From: Flavobacteriaceae bacterium
GTDB taxonomy: Bacteria; Bacteroidota; Bacteroidia; Flavobacteriales; Flavobacteriaceae
Assembly: GCA_030683815.1 (NCBI GenBank)
Contig: JAUXPJ010000019.1
Location: 114,787 to 178,786 of the forward strand
Length of the DNA stretch: 64,000 nucleotides
Reading direction: 5' to 3'
Positions 9,649-18,565 of the stretch are shown one piece after another. The stretch's first letter is position 1; the number at the start of each line of letters is the position of its first letter. Made by a program: the position numbers and the translations under genes. The notes under the pieces were generated by a model. The model was not told where the DNA came from. It did no database searches and worked only from the letters and a program-made list of their open reading frames with translations.

Positions 9649-10923
9649 TTATATTTGTTTTAATGCTTGGTCAATATCTTCTTTCAAGTCTTCAATATCT
9701 TCTAATCCAACCGATAGTCGGATTAAATCTTGGCTTACTCCTGCAGTTAATTGTTGCTCTTCAGTAAGTTGTTGATGAGTAGTGCTTGCCGGATGAATTA
9801 TCAAAGATTTGGTATCTCCAATATTTGCAAGTAAAGAGAATATTTTTGTTGAATCAGTCAGTTTCTTAGCTGCTTCAAATCCGCCTTTCAAACCAAACGT
9901 AACCACACCACTTTGTCCGCTTGGCAAGTATTTCTGTGCCAATTCAAGGTATCTGCTGCTTTTTAATCCGGGATAGTTTACCCATGAAATTTCATCTTTC
10001 GTTTGTAACCATTGAGCGAATTTTAAGGCATTTTCCGAATGTTTCTTTATTCGAACTTCCAAAGTTTCTAAACCTTGAATAATTTGAAAGGCGTTGTACG
10101 GACTTAAAGCCGCTCCGAAATCTCTTAAACCTTCTATTCTCAGTTTTACAATAAATGCTGTTTCGCCTAAAGTTTCCGAGTATTTTAGCCCATGATAACC
10201 TTTGGAAGGCTCAGTGAATTCTGTAAATTTTCCACTTGTCCAATCAAAAGTTCCAGCATCAATAACTACACCTCCCAAAGATGTTCCTTGACCTCCAATA
10301 AATTTTGTTAAGGAGTGAATTACAATATTGGCTCCATATTTTATAGGATTCAATAGCGCAGGAGTAGCAACTGTGTTATCAACAATCAAAGGAATCTTAT
10401 TTGCTTTTGCAATTTTTGCGATTTCTTCGATATCAAGAACATCTAATTTTGGATTTCCAAGAGACTCTATAAAAATAGCTTTGGTATTCTCTTGAATTGA
10501 ATTTTGAAAGTTTTCTACATTATCAGCATTCACAAAACTTGTTTCTATCCCTAATCTTGGTAAAGTTACATTGAGTAAATTATAGGTTCCTCCATATAAA
10601 CTGCTCGAAGAAACAATATGATCACCAGATTTAAATAAGGTTAAAAAAGTTGTGGCAATTGCGGAAGTACCAGATGCAAAAACTACCGCACCAATTCCAC
10701 CCTCAATAACTGCCAATCTTTTTTCAAGAATATCATTGGTTGGATTGTTTAATCTGGTATAAATAAATCCAAATTCTTTTAATCCAAATAAATTGGCAGC
10801 ATGGTCAGTATCGTTAAATACATATGAGGTAGTTTGATAAATTGGAACAGCTCTCGTTCCTTGGGTTAATTTTGTGTCGTGCCCTGCATGCAGAGCGTTT
10901 GTTGTTTTAGTTAAATTTGACAT
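9649..10923 (-). CDS. metY: O-acetylhomoserine sulfhydrylase (PLP-dependent)
   Basis: The 424-residue protein belongs to the Cys/Met-metabolism PLP family. It has QTTSYVFNDTDHAANLFGL, YTRLNNPTNDILEKRLA, FASGTSAIA, the IVDNTVATP strand and HSLTKFIGGQGTSLGG with the PLP-binding Lys. The length and the long segment after the Lys fit O-acetylhomoserine aminocarboxypropyltransferase rather than cystathionine gamma-synthase (about 380 residues). It makes homocysteine by direct sulfhydrylation. It is the first structural gene of the metY-metX-thrA unit and lies behind two tandem attenuators. Confidence 0.92.
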   Translation of the reverse strand: MSNLTKTTNALHAGHDTKLTQGTRAVPIYQTTSYVFNDTDHAANLFGLKEFGFIYTRLNNPTNDILEKRLAVIEGGIGAVVFASGTSAIATTFLTLFKSGDHIVSSSSLYGGTYNLLNVTLPRLGIETSFVNADNVENFQNSIQENTKAIFIESLGNPKLDVLDIEEIAKIAKANKIPLIVDNTVATPALLNPIKYGANIVIHSLTKFIGGQGTSLGGVVIDAGTFDWTSGKFTEFTEPSKGYHGLKYSETLGETAFIVKLRIEGLRDFGAALSPYNAFQIIQGLETLEVRIKKHSENALKFAQWLQTKDEISWVNYPGLKSSRYLELAQKYLPSGQSGVVTFGLKGGFEAAKKLTDSTKIFSLLANIGDTKSLIIHPASTTHQQLTEEQQLTAGVSQDLIRLSVGLEDIEDLKEDIDQALKQI

Positions 10924-10957
10924 TTTATTATGTTTTTTTAAATATTCAAGAATAAAA

Positions 10958-10993
10958 AAAGTCCCTTTGGTTAGGTATTACCGAAGGGACTTT
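10958..10993 (-). terminator. Second (promoter-distal) attenuator terminator before metY
   Basis: A ten-base stem AAAGTCCCTT / AAGGGACTTT (10958-10967 with 10984-10993) is followed on the minus strand by TTTTTTT. Its loop contains GGTAATACC (minus strand of 10974-10982), perfectly complementary to GGTATTACC at the 3' end of leader peptide 2 (11028-11036). That pairing extends two more bases into the 5' arm after one mismatch and would compete with the terminator. Confidence 0.85.
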
Positions 10994-11019
10994 AAAACTG
11001 CTGTTAGTTTATATATCTT

Positions 11020-11112
11020 TCAATTTGGGTAATACCATAGCATTATGTAGATTATCATGCACATATACATTTGTTGGAAGCAACAACATACTATGGTTTG
11101 GTTATTTATCAT
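11020..11112 (-). CDS. Leader peptide 2, Cys/Met-rich, upstream of metY
   Basis: A 30-codon minus-strand frame starts MINNQTIVCCCFQQ and continues with MYMCM and more Met codons, ending in TGA at 11020. It has four Cys (three consecutive) and six Met residues including the start. It lies between the first and second terminators, and its last codons contain the sequence that can pair with the second terminator. Cys plus Met codons fit a sensor for the product and substrate branch of the downstream methionine operon. Confidence 0.78.
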   Translation of the reverse strand: MINNQTIVCCCFQQMYMCMIIYIMLWYYPN

Positions 11113-11137
11113 TTTTATTAATTATTATTCAAAAAAA

Positions 11138-11162
11138 AAGCCTTTGCAATATGCAAAGGCTT
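11138..11162 (-). terminator. First (promoter-proximal) attenuator terminator before metY
   Basis: A perfect 11-bp stem AAGCCTTTGCA / TGCAAAGGCTT with a three-base loop is followed on the minus strand by at least seven T. Its 5' arm (GCCTTTGC, 11153-11160) can instead pair over eight bases, with one G-U, with GCGAAGGC near the end of leader peptide 1 (11200-11207). This gives a clear antiterminator. Confidence 0.88.
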
Positions 11163-11186
11163 CGTTAATTATATTTTTTGTCTAGT

Positions 11187-11258
11187 TTATACAATTATGG
11201 CCTTCGCGTAAATTTCTTTACACATCATACAAGCCATATTTGTAGTTTGTTTTTTCAT
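11187..11258 (-). CDS. Leader peptide 1, Met/Cys-rich, upstream of metY
   Basis: A 23-residue minus-strand frame starts MKKQTTNMACMMCKE and ends TAA at 11187. It clusters three internal Met and two Cys codons within six codons, directly before a terminator. The codons right after the cluster (GCG AAG GCC) form the antiterminator arm. The start lies ten bases after a good Bacteroidota promoter. It is the first of two such peptides in the leader of metY-metX-thrA. Confidence 0.82.
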   Translation of the reverse strand: MKKQTTNMACMMCKEIYAKAIIV

Positions 11259-11267
11259 CTGATGGTG

Positions 11268-11296
11268 CAAATTTAATATAATAATTTAGATTTCAA
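11268..11296 (-). promoter_or_regulatory. Promoter of the metY-metX-thrA operon
   Basis: The minus strand has TTG at 11296-11294, an 18-base spacer and TAAATTTG at 11275-11268. This matches the Bacteroidota consensus TTG-N17-20-TAnnTTTG. It lies just upstream of leader peptide 1. Confidence 0.72.
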
Positions 11297-11396
11297 AATT
11301 TATTTTCAAATAAGGGATAAGGTTTCCGAGTTTTGTAAAACAGGGAGTTATTTTGTAAATTTTCTGGATGTAAGAAAGAAAAGAACTAATTCCAAA

Positions 11397-11549
11397 ATGC
11401 TGTATCAGGTTCATTTAAAGGATTTGGTTTCAGCAGACAATTACTATCACGTGGATACCTCCTTATTTTTAAAACGACTTCAAAAGGCGCTTAAAAGCAG
11501 CTTTTTAATGACATTTCTATTTATGTTATCCTATGTTTGTAAAATATAA
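11397..11549 (+). pseudogene. Short unassigned reading frame, possible gene remnant
   Basis: A 50-codon plus-strand frame beginning MLYQVHLKDLVSADNYYHV lies in the otherwise empty stretch 11300-11690. The phrase LKDLVSADNYY faintly recalls the N-terminus of IS1182-type transposases, but too little is present to claim it. No other coding signal is seen in this gap. Confidence 0.2.
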
Positions 11550-11690
11550 ATTTAATTAAATTTTTCTTTTTATCATAATTAAGCATTTTTCAGATATTGT
11601 TGCAGCAGGTCGTTGGAATACATTTTTAAAGTGGCGAGGGCGCATAGTAACTTTGATCAGCTTTGGCTGAATGTATTTGGCGACTAAGCT

Positions 11691-13838
11691 TTATTTTCGT
11701 TTGAATAAGTTTGCAATTGTCTTTCCAATGTCATCAAGTTTTTCGAGTGGTTCTAATATAGAAGGATTTTTTAAGTCCGCATTTAAATTTTCTGTTACAC
11801 CTGTCTGCATAGGATAAATAAGTATGAAATTATTTGTCTGAAAATATTTGTTTAAGTAGTCGGGTATTTTTGCCATATTCCCATTATACGACGGGTGGTC
11901 TTTTCTGCTTAATACAACTATAAGATTGTCGTTTTTTTTCACATCTCGCGATATTATCAAAAAATCGTTCCAATCACTGAACAGAAAGAAGTCGGCTTCA
12001 ACAGGGTGTTTCGCATTGATGTCTTTAATATAATTCAGTGTTTTTTCAGGGGCGTAAAACACGAGTTTAGCTCCGGTATTTCTCGCTATATTCCATACTT
12101 TTATCAGCCAAAATGGAAATCCAATTTCTTTTTCGGCTCTCTCAGGAACAATGATTAAATGTCTTTTTATAGTTGCTAATGGTTGTGAAGGCTTATAAAT
12201 TAGAGTTGTTGTGTCGCATTTAGTTATAATGCCTTCTACCAAGCTGCCGAAAAAACTTTCTAAAACTTCTTTTTTCTGGTGAAGTCCCATAATCAAATCG
12301 GTAATTTTTTGCTCTTTAACAACACTTGTTATTCCGTTGATAATATTCAGATCATAACGCAATAACCGGTGTAAATGATTATCTGTTGCCGAAGCTGTAA
12401 TTACTGCCTTTTCAAGAATTTTATTTGCCCTCTTAATTTCTGCGCTGTCAGAGTTGCTGTTATCAATGATGCTTAAAGCGAATAAACCTTCTTTGTTTTT
12501 TTTTGATTTAATGGTAATACTCAAGTTAATTAATTCATCGGTAGTGTCTATATTATTTATAGGAATTAGAATTCTCTCCTGAATTTCATTCCCACTTACA
12601 TCGTTATCAGAAGTTTCGGATAACGCAATGTTTTGAGCTCCTTTTTGAGCTACAAATGAAGCAATGGTGCAGGTAACCAAAATCATTATGATAGTCCCGT
12701 TTAATACACTTTCGTTCAATAGTCTTATTGGTTCTCCTGTATCCGTGTGTCCAAGAATAATATTATACCCAACCAAAACAGCGGCAAGTGTTGCTGCTGC
12801 CTGTGCGTTGCTTAATCCAAAAATAAGTCTTCGTTCATCAACTGAAAATTTGAAAGTTTTTTGTGCAAGCCAAGCAGCAAGAAATTTTGCTGTTGTAGCA
12901 ACAACGACCATCGTTAAAGCGACCTTGATTGTTTCAAGGTCTTTAAAAAATACCCTGAAATCAACAAGCATTCCAACTCCAATTAAGAAGAAAGGAATAA
13001 ACAGTGCATTACCTACAAACTCAATTCTATTCATTAAAGGAGAAGTATGAGGAATTAACCGATTCAGTGCCAATCCTGAAAGAAAAGCTCCGATTATTGC
13101 TTCAATGCCTGCTGCCTCTGCGAGAAAAGCACCAAGAAAAACCATCCCTAATACAAAGATATATTGAGAAATTCTATCATCAAAACGCTTAAAAAACCAA
13201 CGACCGATTATTGGAAAGACAAGCATTACAATTAATCCGAAAACAATTACAGAAATACCCAGCTTCATCCAAAACCCGTTATTGACTTCTCCTGTTGACA
13301 TTCCTGCAATAGCGGCTAATACCAAAAGAGCCAATGTATCGGTAATCATTGTTCCACCAACGGTAATATTTACCGCTCTGTTTCTGGTTACACCGAGTTT
13401 ACTTATGATTGGATATGCAATTAATGTATGAGATGCGAACATACTGGCAAGCAATACAGAGGTTGGAATAGAAAATTCCAGAAAATAAATACCTGTAATT
13501 GTACCCAAAATCATAGGAATTATAAAGGTATATAAACCAAAAATCAAACTTTTTTTGCTGTTTTTTTTGAAGTCAGCAAGGTCAATTTCAAGTCCCGCAA
13601 GAAACATTATATAAAGAAGTCCAACCGTTCCGAACAAGATTATACTGCTGTTGCGCAGCATTAAATTAAGTCCATTCGGCCCGATAACTGCTCCCGCTAC
13701 GATCAGTCCAATTAAATGCGGAATTTTCAGTTTGTTCAGAATTATTGGAGCAAAAAGTATTATAAACAGTATTAACGAAAAAAGTAATACTGGATTTTCC
13801 AAAGGTAATTTTATGTCAAATATGTTCATTAATATCAT
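11691..13838 (-). CDS. CPA2-family Na+/H+ or K+/H+ antiporter with C-terminal UspA-like domain
   Basis: The 715-residue protein has about a dozen membrane helices in residues 10-420 with CPA2 signatures: LKIPHLIGLIVAGAVIGPNGL, MFLAGLEIDL and EAIIGAFLSGLALNR. It exchanges monovalent cations for protons across the inner membrane. The soluble C-terminal 290 residues (ILIPINNIDTTDELINLSI, then a second repeat from about 565) look like tandem universal-stress-protein domains, as in bacterial NhaS/KefB-like proteins. The ion specificity cannot be read. It appears monocistronic. An alternative start is Met4. Confidence 0.85.
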   Translation of the reverse strand: MILMNIFDIKLPLENPVLLFSLILFIILFAPIILNKLKIPHLIGLIVAGAVIGPNGLNLMLRNSSIILFGTVGLLYIMFLAGLEIDLADFKKNSKKSLIFGLYTFIIPMILGTITGIYFLEFSIPTSVLLASMFASHTLIAYPIISKLGVTRNRAVNITVGGTMITDTLALLVLAAIAGMSTGEVNNGFWMKLGISVIVFGLIVMLVFPIIGRWFFKRFDDRISQYIFVLGMVFLGAFLAEAAGIEAIIGAFLSGLALNRLIPHTSPLMNRIEFVGNALFIPFFLIGVGMLVDFRVFFKDLETIKVALTMVVVATTAKFLAAWLAQKTFKFSVDERRLIFGLSNAQAAATLAAVLVGYNIILGHTDTGEPIRLLNESVLNGTIIMILVTCTIASFVAQKGAQNIALSETSDNDVSGNEIQERILIPINNIDTTDELINLSITIKSKKNKEGLFALSIIDNSNSDSAEIKRANKILEKAVITASATDNHLHRLLRYDLNIINGITSVVKEQKITDLIMGLHQKKEVLESFFGSLVEGIITKCDTTTLIYKPSQPLATIKRHLIIVPERAEKEIGFPFWLIKVWNIARNTGAKLVFYAPEKTLNYIKDINAKHPVEADFFLFSDWNDFLIISRDVKKNDNLIVVLSRKDHPSYNGNMAKIPDYLNKYFQTNNFILIYPMQTGVTENLNADLKNPSILEPLEKLDDIGKTIANLFKRK

Positions 13839-13884
13839 TGTTGTGTCGTTTTTTTTATGTTGTGTCGGTCTTTCTTAGCCCAGT

Positions 13885-14017
13885 ACCTAACGGTTTAGAA
13901 TATGAAAAGCTGCGGGTTTGCAGCCGCAATTTTCCGATGTTTGTTATTTTGATTTAAAGATCTTTAAAATTATTGTTTTTAATATAATGGAGCAATTTTT
14001 TATATGCGGGGTTAACT
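13885..14017. repeat. attC-like imperfect inverted repeat (133 bp)
   Basis: The element begins ACCTAAC (fits RYYYAAC) and ends GTTAACT. The ends are complementary with interruptions: AAC and an ATATG block on the left pair with TATAT and GTT on the right. It contains an internal hairpin GCTGCGGG...CCGCAATT. It has the same length and layout as elements at 33188, 37967 and 63731. It fills most of the gap between the antiporter and tmk. Confidence 0.45.
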
Positions 14018-14158
14018 AATTTTGCGACACGTTTTGCTTGACATTGAATTTTACTATTTACGAAAATTTGTCTACCGAAGTTATTTTTAAACTCCAATTA
14101 TTTATCTTTCGTTTCAATTATCAAGTTCATTTAGGAAAAACTTCGAAAATTCGTCTGT

Positions 14159-14800
14159 TTAGTTTTTACCAGATTTAATTTCTAAAAGGTCGGAAGTTAT
14201 TTTCCAAACTTCATCAAATATATCATTCACGCTTTTATGACCATCTATTATAACAACATTATCTTTTTTTCCTTCCCTTTTAATTGCTTCTTTATAATTT
14301 AGTATTACTTGTTCCATTTTTTCTCTTGTTTCAAATAAATCATGAAATTTTCTTGATAAATTTAATCGTCTCAGACTTTCATCGGCAGAAATGTCAAAGT
14401 AAAATACAATATCGGGTCTTAATAAATCAGCACAAACTTTATTCGCATTAATAACCCAATCCATTGATAACATAGGGACATGATAGGCATATGAAGAGTA
14501 ATAATATCTATCAGATATGACATGTATTCCCTTCTCTAAATAATTTAACATACCAGATGTTAAGTTTTGGATATGATCTAACCTATCGGCAAGAAAAAGG
14601 GCTCCAATTGTTTTATCATCAGAGACAATTCGTTTATTTAGTATATTTTTTATCACTGAACCAATAGGACTATCGGTAGGTTCAAATGTCTTGTATATAT
14701 TTCCAGTTTGTGAATTTATTTTCTCAAATAACATATTACTAATTGTTGATTTACCTGAGCCGTCAATTCCTTCGAATACTATAAATTTAGCTTTTTTCAT
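14159..14800 (-). CDS. tmk: Thymidylate kinase-like nucleoside monophosphate kinase
   Basis: The 213-residue protein starts FIVFEGIDGSGKST (P-loop, residues 7-20). It has the dTMP-kinase motif SDRYYYSSYAYH and a downstream DIVFYFDISADESLRR. The family phosphorylates dTMP to dTDP. It overlaps by four bases the gene for a DUF1599/Nmad1-like protein. That pairing suggests a dedicated nucleotide pathway rather than the housekeeping enzyme, but I cannot tell whether another tmk exists in the genome. Confidence 0.82.
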   Translation of the reverse strand: MKKAKFIVFEGIDGSGKSTISNMLFEKINSQTGNIYKTFEPTDSPIGSVIKNILNKRIVSDDKTIGALFLADRLDHIQNLTSGMLNYLEKGIHVISDRYYYSSYAYHVPMLSMDWVINANKVCADLLRPDIVFYFDISADESLRRLNLSRKFHDLFETREKMEQVILNYKEAIKREGKKDNVVIIDGHKSVNDIFDEVWKITSDLLEIKSGKN

Positions 14801-15279
14801 TGAATTAAATTGTTTAATAAGTTTATACTAACCGAGAATATATAACTAAAATATGAGTTTGAATTACCTGTAATTCCCTTTTTATGATATAAAGAATATT
14901 TTATTATTTCTTGAATAAGTTCTTGATTATGAGTGTCTAATTTTAATTCATCTATGTCTTGATTATTCCATGTAGTGTCGTAAAAATTTAGTGCATCAGA
15001 TAGAGATAGATAAATATTATTCTTATCTTTTTTATAATTACCTGTTAATTCTGTTATGCCATTCTCAATTTGAATTAATGCTTTTATAGAAAGATTAACA
15101 ATGTTGACTACATGAAGTAATTTGTTTTCTGGATTAGTAGCTTTTATTGTATCAACTGCTTCTAAGTGAATTAAATCAGCAAATGTTGTTAATTGCATAA
15201 TTCTCCAACCCGTTCCTTTTATCTTAACCTCATCGCTGTATTTTTCTCTGCACAGTTTTATTATTTTATTGATTTTCAT
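14797..15279 (-). CDS. DUF1599/Nmad1-like protein
   Basis: I place the start at Met9 of the longer frame (15279, MKINKIIKLCREKYSDE). The region IKGTGWRIMQLTTFADLIHLEAVDTIKA resembles the conserved core of DUF1599 (nucleotide modification associated domain 1), in which a GxxWRIxR segment is followed by D-I-x-K-A. The rest is helical and ends near a hydrophobic tail. Iyer, Aravind and colleagues link this domain to phage nucleotide modification. Here its stop overlaps the tmk start as ATGA, so the two form an operon. The family call is by eye only. Confidence 0.5.
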   Translation of the reverse strand: MKINKIIKLCREKYSDEVKIKGTGWRIMQLTTFADLIHLEAVDTIKATNPENKLLHVVNIVNLSIKALIQIENGITELTGNYKKDKNNIYLSLSDALNFYDTTWNNQDIDELKLDTHNQELIQEIIKYSLYHKKGITGNSNSYFSYIFSVSINLLNNLIQ

Positions 15280-15303
15280 CTTGTATTGAAATAGATAGTT
15301 CAA

Positions 15304-15665
15304 ATTTGTGGAAAATTAATGAATTTTTTACTTTAAGTTATTAAATTCCGGATTTTGTCGAGCAATTTTAATTAACGTTCGGGCTCTTATGTTTGTTACG
15401 GTATAAAGATATACATTTAAGGAAGTACAACAAAACCAAAATAGAAAGGATAGGGAGGTCGGGCTAGATACATACATACAAATTGATATCGCAGCATAGA
15501 GATTCCTCCCTTTTATAATTTTCTTGGAACTTGAACAGTACCTAAATCTAAAACAATAAATGAGACCATATTAAAAGCGGGCAGAAGTGTTAAAGGAAGT
15601 TATTGGTTATAAACTTCTATTGGAGAAAGGATTGAATTAAAATATTAAATCGTTTATTTAAAGTA
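15304..15665. other. Gap with no recognised gene
   Basis: This 360-base stretch between the tmk pair and glycerate kinase holds no convincing reading frame. It contains a segment TTAACGTTCGGGC near 15374, like half of the inverted-repeat elements elsewhere, and complementary GGGAGG (around 15455) and CCTCCC (around 15508) blocks. Confidence 0.4.
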
Positions 15666-16808
15666 TTATAGGATAGTGTCTTCATTTTCTTTTAAACCCT
15701 TTATTATTTCAAAAGCAATATTTTCTATATGTTTTGATGCGTTTTGAATAGCGTCATCAAAAGATACATTTAATTCCATAACTGATTTTATGGATTTTGG
15801 CTTTAAGCTTTGCATTACAAGCCCTTTATCTTTGGTTATTCCAGAAATTATGCAATACGGAATGTTATATTGAGTAGAAATGTCACTAATTCCTTTAACT
15901 GCCTTACCTTCAAGTGTTTGTTTATCTACGCTTCCTTCTCCGGTAATTATTAAATCTATTTTATTGTTTAAATGCTGTTTAAATTGTGTTTGCTCAATAA
16001 CAAAATCAATTCCAGATTTTATTTTGGCTTTTAAAAAACAGATAGCACCTGCGCCCAAACCGCCCGCAGCACCTGCACCTTCATTATTTGCAATAGATTG
16101 GTTTAAATATTTTAAAACTTGATTGCTGAAATTTTGCAATCCCAAATCAAGTAATTTAATTTCTTCAAATGAAGCCCCTTTTTGTTTTCCATACACATAT
16201 GCCGCTCCATTTTCTCCATACAATGGATTTTTAACATCACAAACCACTGTAAAATTAATTTCATTTATATCAAAAAATAGATTTTCATTTTCTATCCTTG
16301 ATATGTTTATAAGCTCTTTCCCAATGGGATTTAAAATCTGATTTTCTAAATTGTAAAAACAATATCCCAAGGCAGCTGCCATTCCAATACCTGCATCATT
16401 TGTGGCGCTTCCTCCAATAAATAGTATAATCTCTTTAAATCCCTTTTTAATAGCATCTAAAATTAATTGTCCTGTACCAAATGTTGAAGTGTAATAACAA
16501 TTTCTTTGATTGAGATTTAATAATTGTAATCCTGAAGCATTAGACATTTCAATAAATGCAGTATTTTCTGAAACCTTATAAGTGGCAGTAATATCATTAA
16601 ACAAAGGGTCTTTTACTAAAACAGAAATCGTTTCCAACTTAAAATGGTTATTCAGAATATCAAGCGTTCCCTCACCGCCATCAGCTAACGGATGCTTGAT
16701 GATTTCAATAGTTGAATCAAATCTTTTAATTCCACGTTCAATAGCATCACAAACCTCTATAGCAGAAAGCGATCCTTTAAATTTATCAGGAGCAATTAAA
16801 ATTTTCAT
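15666..16808 (-). CDS. Glycerate kinase (GarK/GlxK type)
   Basis: The 380-residue protein has the GlxK family N-terminus MKILIAPDKFKGSLSA. It also has KHPLADGGEGTLDIL, GGSATNDAGIGMAAALGY, EGAGAAGGLGAG and DLIITGEGSVDKQT. It phosphorylates D-glycerate, in this family usually to 2-phosphoglycerate, feeding glycolysis. It is the last gene of the unit GH63-like, symporter, GH13_18, glycerate kinase. That context implies the upstream glycosidases release glycerate. Confidence 0.93.
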   Translation of the reverse strand: MKILIAPDKFKGSLSAIEVCDAIERGIKRFDSTIEIIKHPLADGGEGTLDILNNHFKLETISVLVKDPLFNDITATYKVSENTAFIEMSNASGLQLLNLNQRNCYYTSTFGTGQLILDAIKKGFKEIILFIGGSATNDAGIGMAAALGYCFYNLENQILNPIGKELINISRIENENLFFDINEINFTVVCDVKNPLYGENGAAYVYGKQKGASFEEIKLLDLGLQNFSNQVLKYLNQSIANNEGAGAAGGLGAGAICFLKAKIKSGIDFVIEQTQFKQHLNNKIDLIITGEGSVDKQTLEGKAVKGISDISTQYNIPYCIISGITKDKGLVMQSLKPKSIKSVMELNVSFDDAIQNASKHIENIAFEIIKGLKENEDTIL

Positions 16809-16831
16809 TTATAAATTATACTTTGTGATTT

Positions 16832-18526
16832 TTATTTTTCCTTGTACCAACAGAAGTGATATGGTGCTATTTTCCAGATTTCTTCTTTAATTTCGATTCC
16901 ATCCAATAAATTGTACACATTTGAAGTCAGCGCTTTCATTTGTGACATTTTATTGCTGAAGTTAAAAATAGCATAAATCGTTTCTTCTTTATATTTCCTT
17001 TTAATTATAAAGATTTTATCATCATCAACAGAAAAGTATTCTGCATTACAAAATGGGTTAAAAGCCCCTTCTTTAGTTCGAACCTTTAAGGCGTTTTTAT
17101 AAGAAGTGAATACTTTATTTCTAATACTTCCTAGAGTGTTGAGCTCTAATACTAAGTCGTCAAAATTAAGTTTCTCTCTATTAATGCGTCTTTTGATATC
17201 CGACTCTTCAACACCTTTATAATAATTACGCGAACCTATCAAGGAATGAAAATAAATACCCGGCACACCTGGAATTGTTAACATTACCGCTTGTGTAAGT
17301 AACATTTTCCTAACTCGAATTTCATCATCTTCATCTTTATCACTCAGAAAATCCATATAATTACAATTCAATTCATAAGGTGATTGCGTTCCGTCCTCAT
17401 TATTTTTATAGGAAACCTGTCCTCCATATTTCTCGGCTCGAAAGGCGAGTTTGGCTATTTCTTCATCCGGAATAATATTTTGTAAAGGTCTCATTCCAAT
17501 ACCGTCATGACTTGCTGTAAAGTTAAAAAAACAAACCTTATCACTTGGAAGTTCTAAAGATTGTGCCCATTTTGTGAGAACTTTAGTATTTCCTTCCATG
17601 ATAGAATAGATTAACAAAGGTGCTAACGTAAAATTATAAACCATATCAGCTTCATCATATCCATTTCCAAAATAGGAGATGTTTTCTTGGTGAGGCACAT
17701 TGGTTTCTGTAATAAAACAAATATTGTTTGTTAAGGATTGAAGGACCTTTTTATAAAGTTTTATTATTAAATGGGTTTCTGGAAGATGAATACAATTAGT
17801 TCCGATAGTTTTCCAAATAAAAGCGATGGCATCGAGTCGCACTAATTTTGCTCCTTTAGAGGCATAAAATAAAAGCACATCCAATATAGCTATAAAAACC
17901 TCTGGGGAAGAAAAATTTAAATCTACCTGATCTTCGCTAAAGGTTGTCCAAACATGTCTTTCTATACCGTTTTTATCTTTAAATGAAGTTAATAGCGGTA
18001 GAGCTCTTGGTCGTATTACTTTTGATAAATCGGTCTTTGGGTCAACAGCCGTGAAAAACTCTTGATATTCTTTTTCATCAGCTAAATATGATTGGAACCA
18101 CTTAGAGGATTTAGACATGTGATTCACGACAGCATCAAACATTAAGTTACTCTTTTTGGAAAGATTAGAGATTTCATCCCACGTTCCTAAATTTGAATCC
18201 ACTTTAAAATAATCAACTACAGAAAACCCATCATCAGATGTGTACGGATAAAATGGAAGTATATGTGTACTGTTAATTTCCGGCAAACAATAAGTATCTA
18301 CAAATTCATCCAACGTTTGCAAATGAGAATTGCCTTGTTTTTGAACATTGTCTCCATACGTGATTAAAATTACATCTTTTTCACTTAAAGTCACTTCTTT
18401 ACTTTTGATTTTAGAAGCGTATTTATTTATTAACAGTTCAATATTTTCATAAACCCAATTTGCACGATCACCATAAAGTGATGTTAGGGAGTCTATCATA
18501 TATTTTTTGTCTAAAAGCATATTCAT
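16832..18526 (-). CDS. GH13_18-type glycoside phosphorylase, probable glucosylglycerate phosphorylase
   Basis: The 564-residue protein is an alpha-amylase-superfamily enzyme resembling sucrose phosphorylase. It shows LPFYPYTSDDGFSVVDYFKVD, FDAVVNHMSKSS, LVRLDAIAFIWKTIG (nucleophile Asp), CFITETNVPHQEN (acid/base Glu) and FTASHDGIGMRP. GH13_18 members transfer a glucosyl group to phosphate, giving glucose 1-phosphate. Members act on sucrose, sucrose 6-phosphate, glucosylglycerol or glucosylglycerate. The neighbouring glycerate kinase favours glucosylglycerate, which is an inference. The start may be Met1 or Met3 (MNMLL). Confidence 0.82.
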   Translation of the reverse strand: MNMLLDKKYMIDSLTSLYGDRANWVYENIELLINKYASKIKSKEVTLSEKDVILITYGDNVQKQGNSHLQTLDEFVDTYCLPEINSTHILPFYPYTSDDGFSVVDYFKVDSNLGTWDEISNLSKKSNLMFDAVVNHMSKSSKWFQSYLADEKEYQEFFTAVDPKTDLSKVIRPRALPLLTSFKDKNGIERHVWTTFSEDQVDLNFSSPEVFIAILDVLLFYASKGAKLVRLDAIAFIWKTIGTNCIHLPETHLIIKLYKKVLQSLTNNICFITETNVPHQENISYFGNGYDEADMVYNFTLAPLLIYSIMEGNTKVLTKWAQSLELPSDKVCFFNFTASHDGIGMRPLQNIIPDEEIAKLAFRAEKYGGQVSYKNNEDGTQSPYELNCNYMDFLSDKDEDDEIRVRKMLLTQAVMLTIPGVPGIYFHSLIGSRNYYKGVEESDIKRRINREKLNFDDLVLELNTLGSIRNKVFTSYKNALKVRTKEGAFNPFCNAEYFSVDDDKIFIIKRKYKEETIYAIFNFSNKMSQMKALTSNVYNLLDGIEIKEEIWKIAPYHFCWYKEK

Positions 18527-18565
18527 TATTTAAAAATTCTAGTCTAAAAATGTGATTAATTCTAA

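Noticed and set aside
10924..11300. SAM riboswitch before metY
   Set aside because: The region is better explained by two leader peptides with Met/Cys codons and two terminators. No SAM-I-type conserved core was visible by eye.
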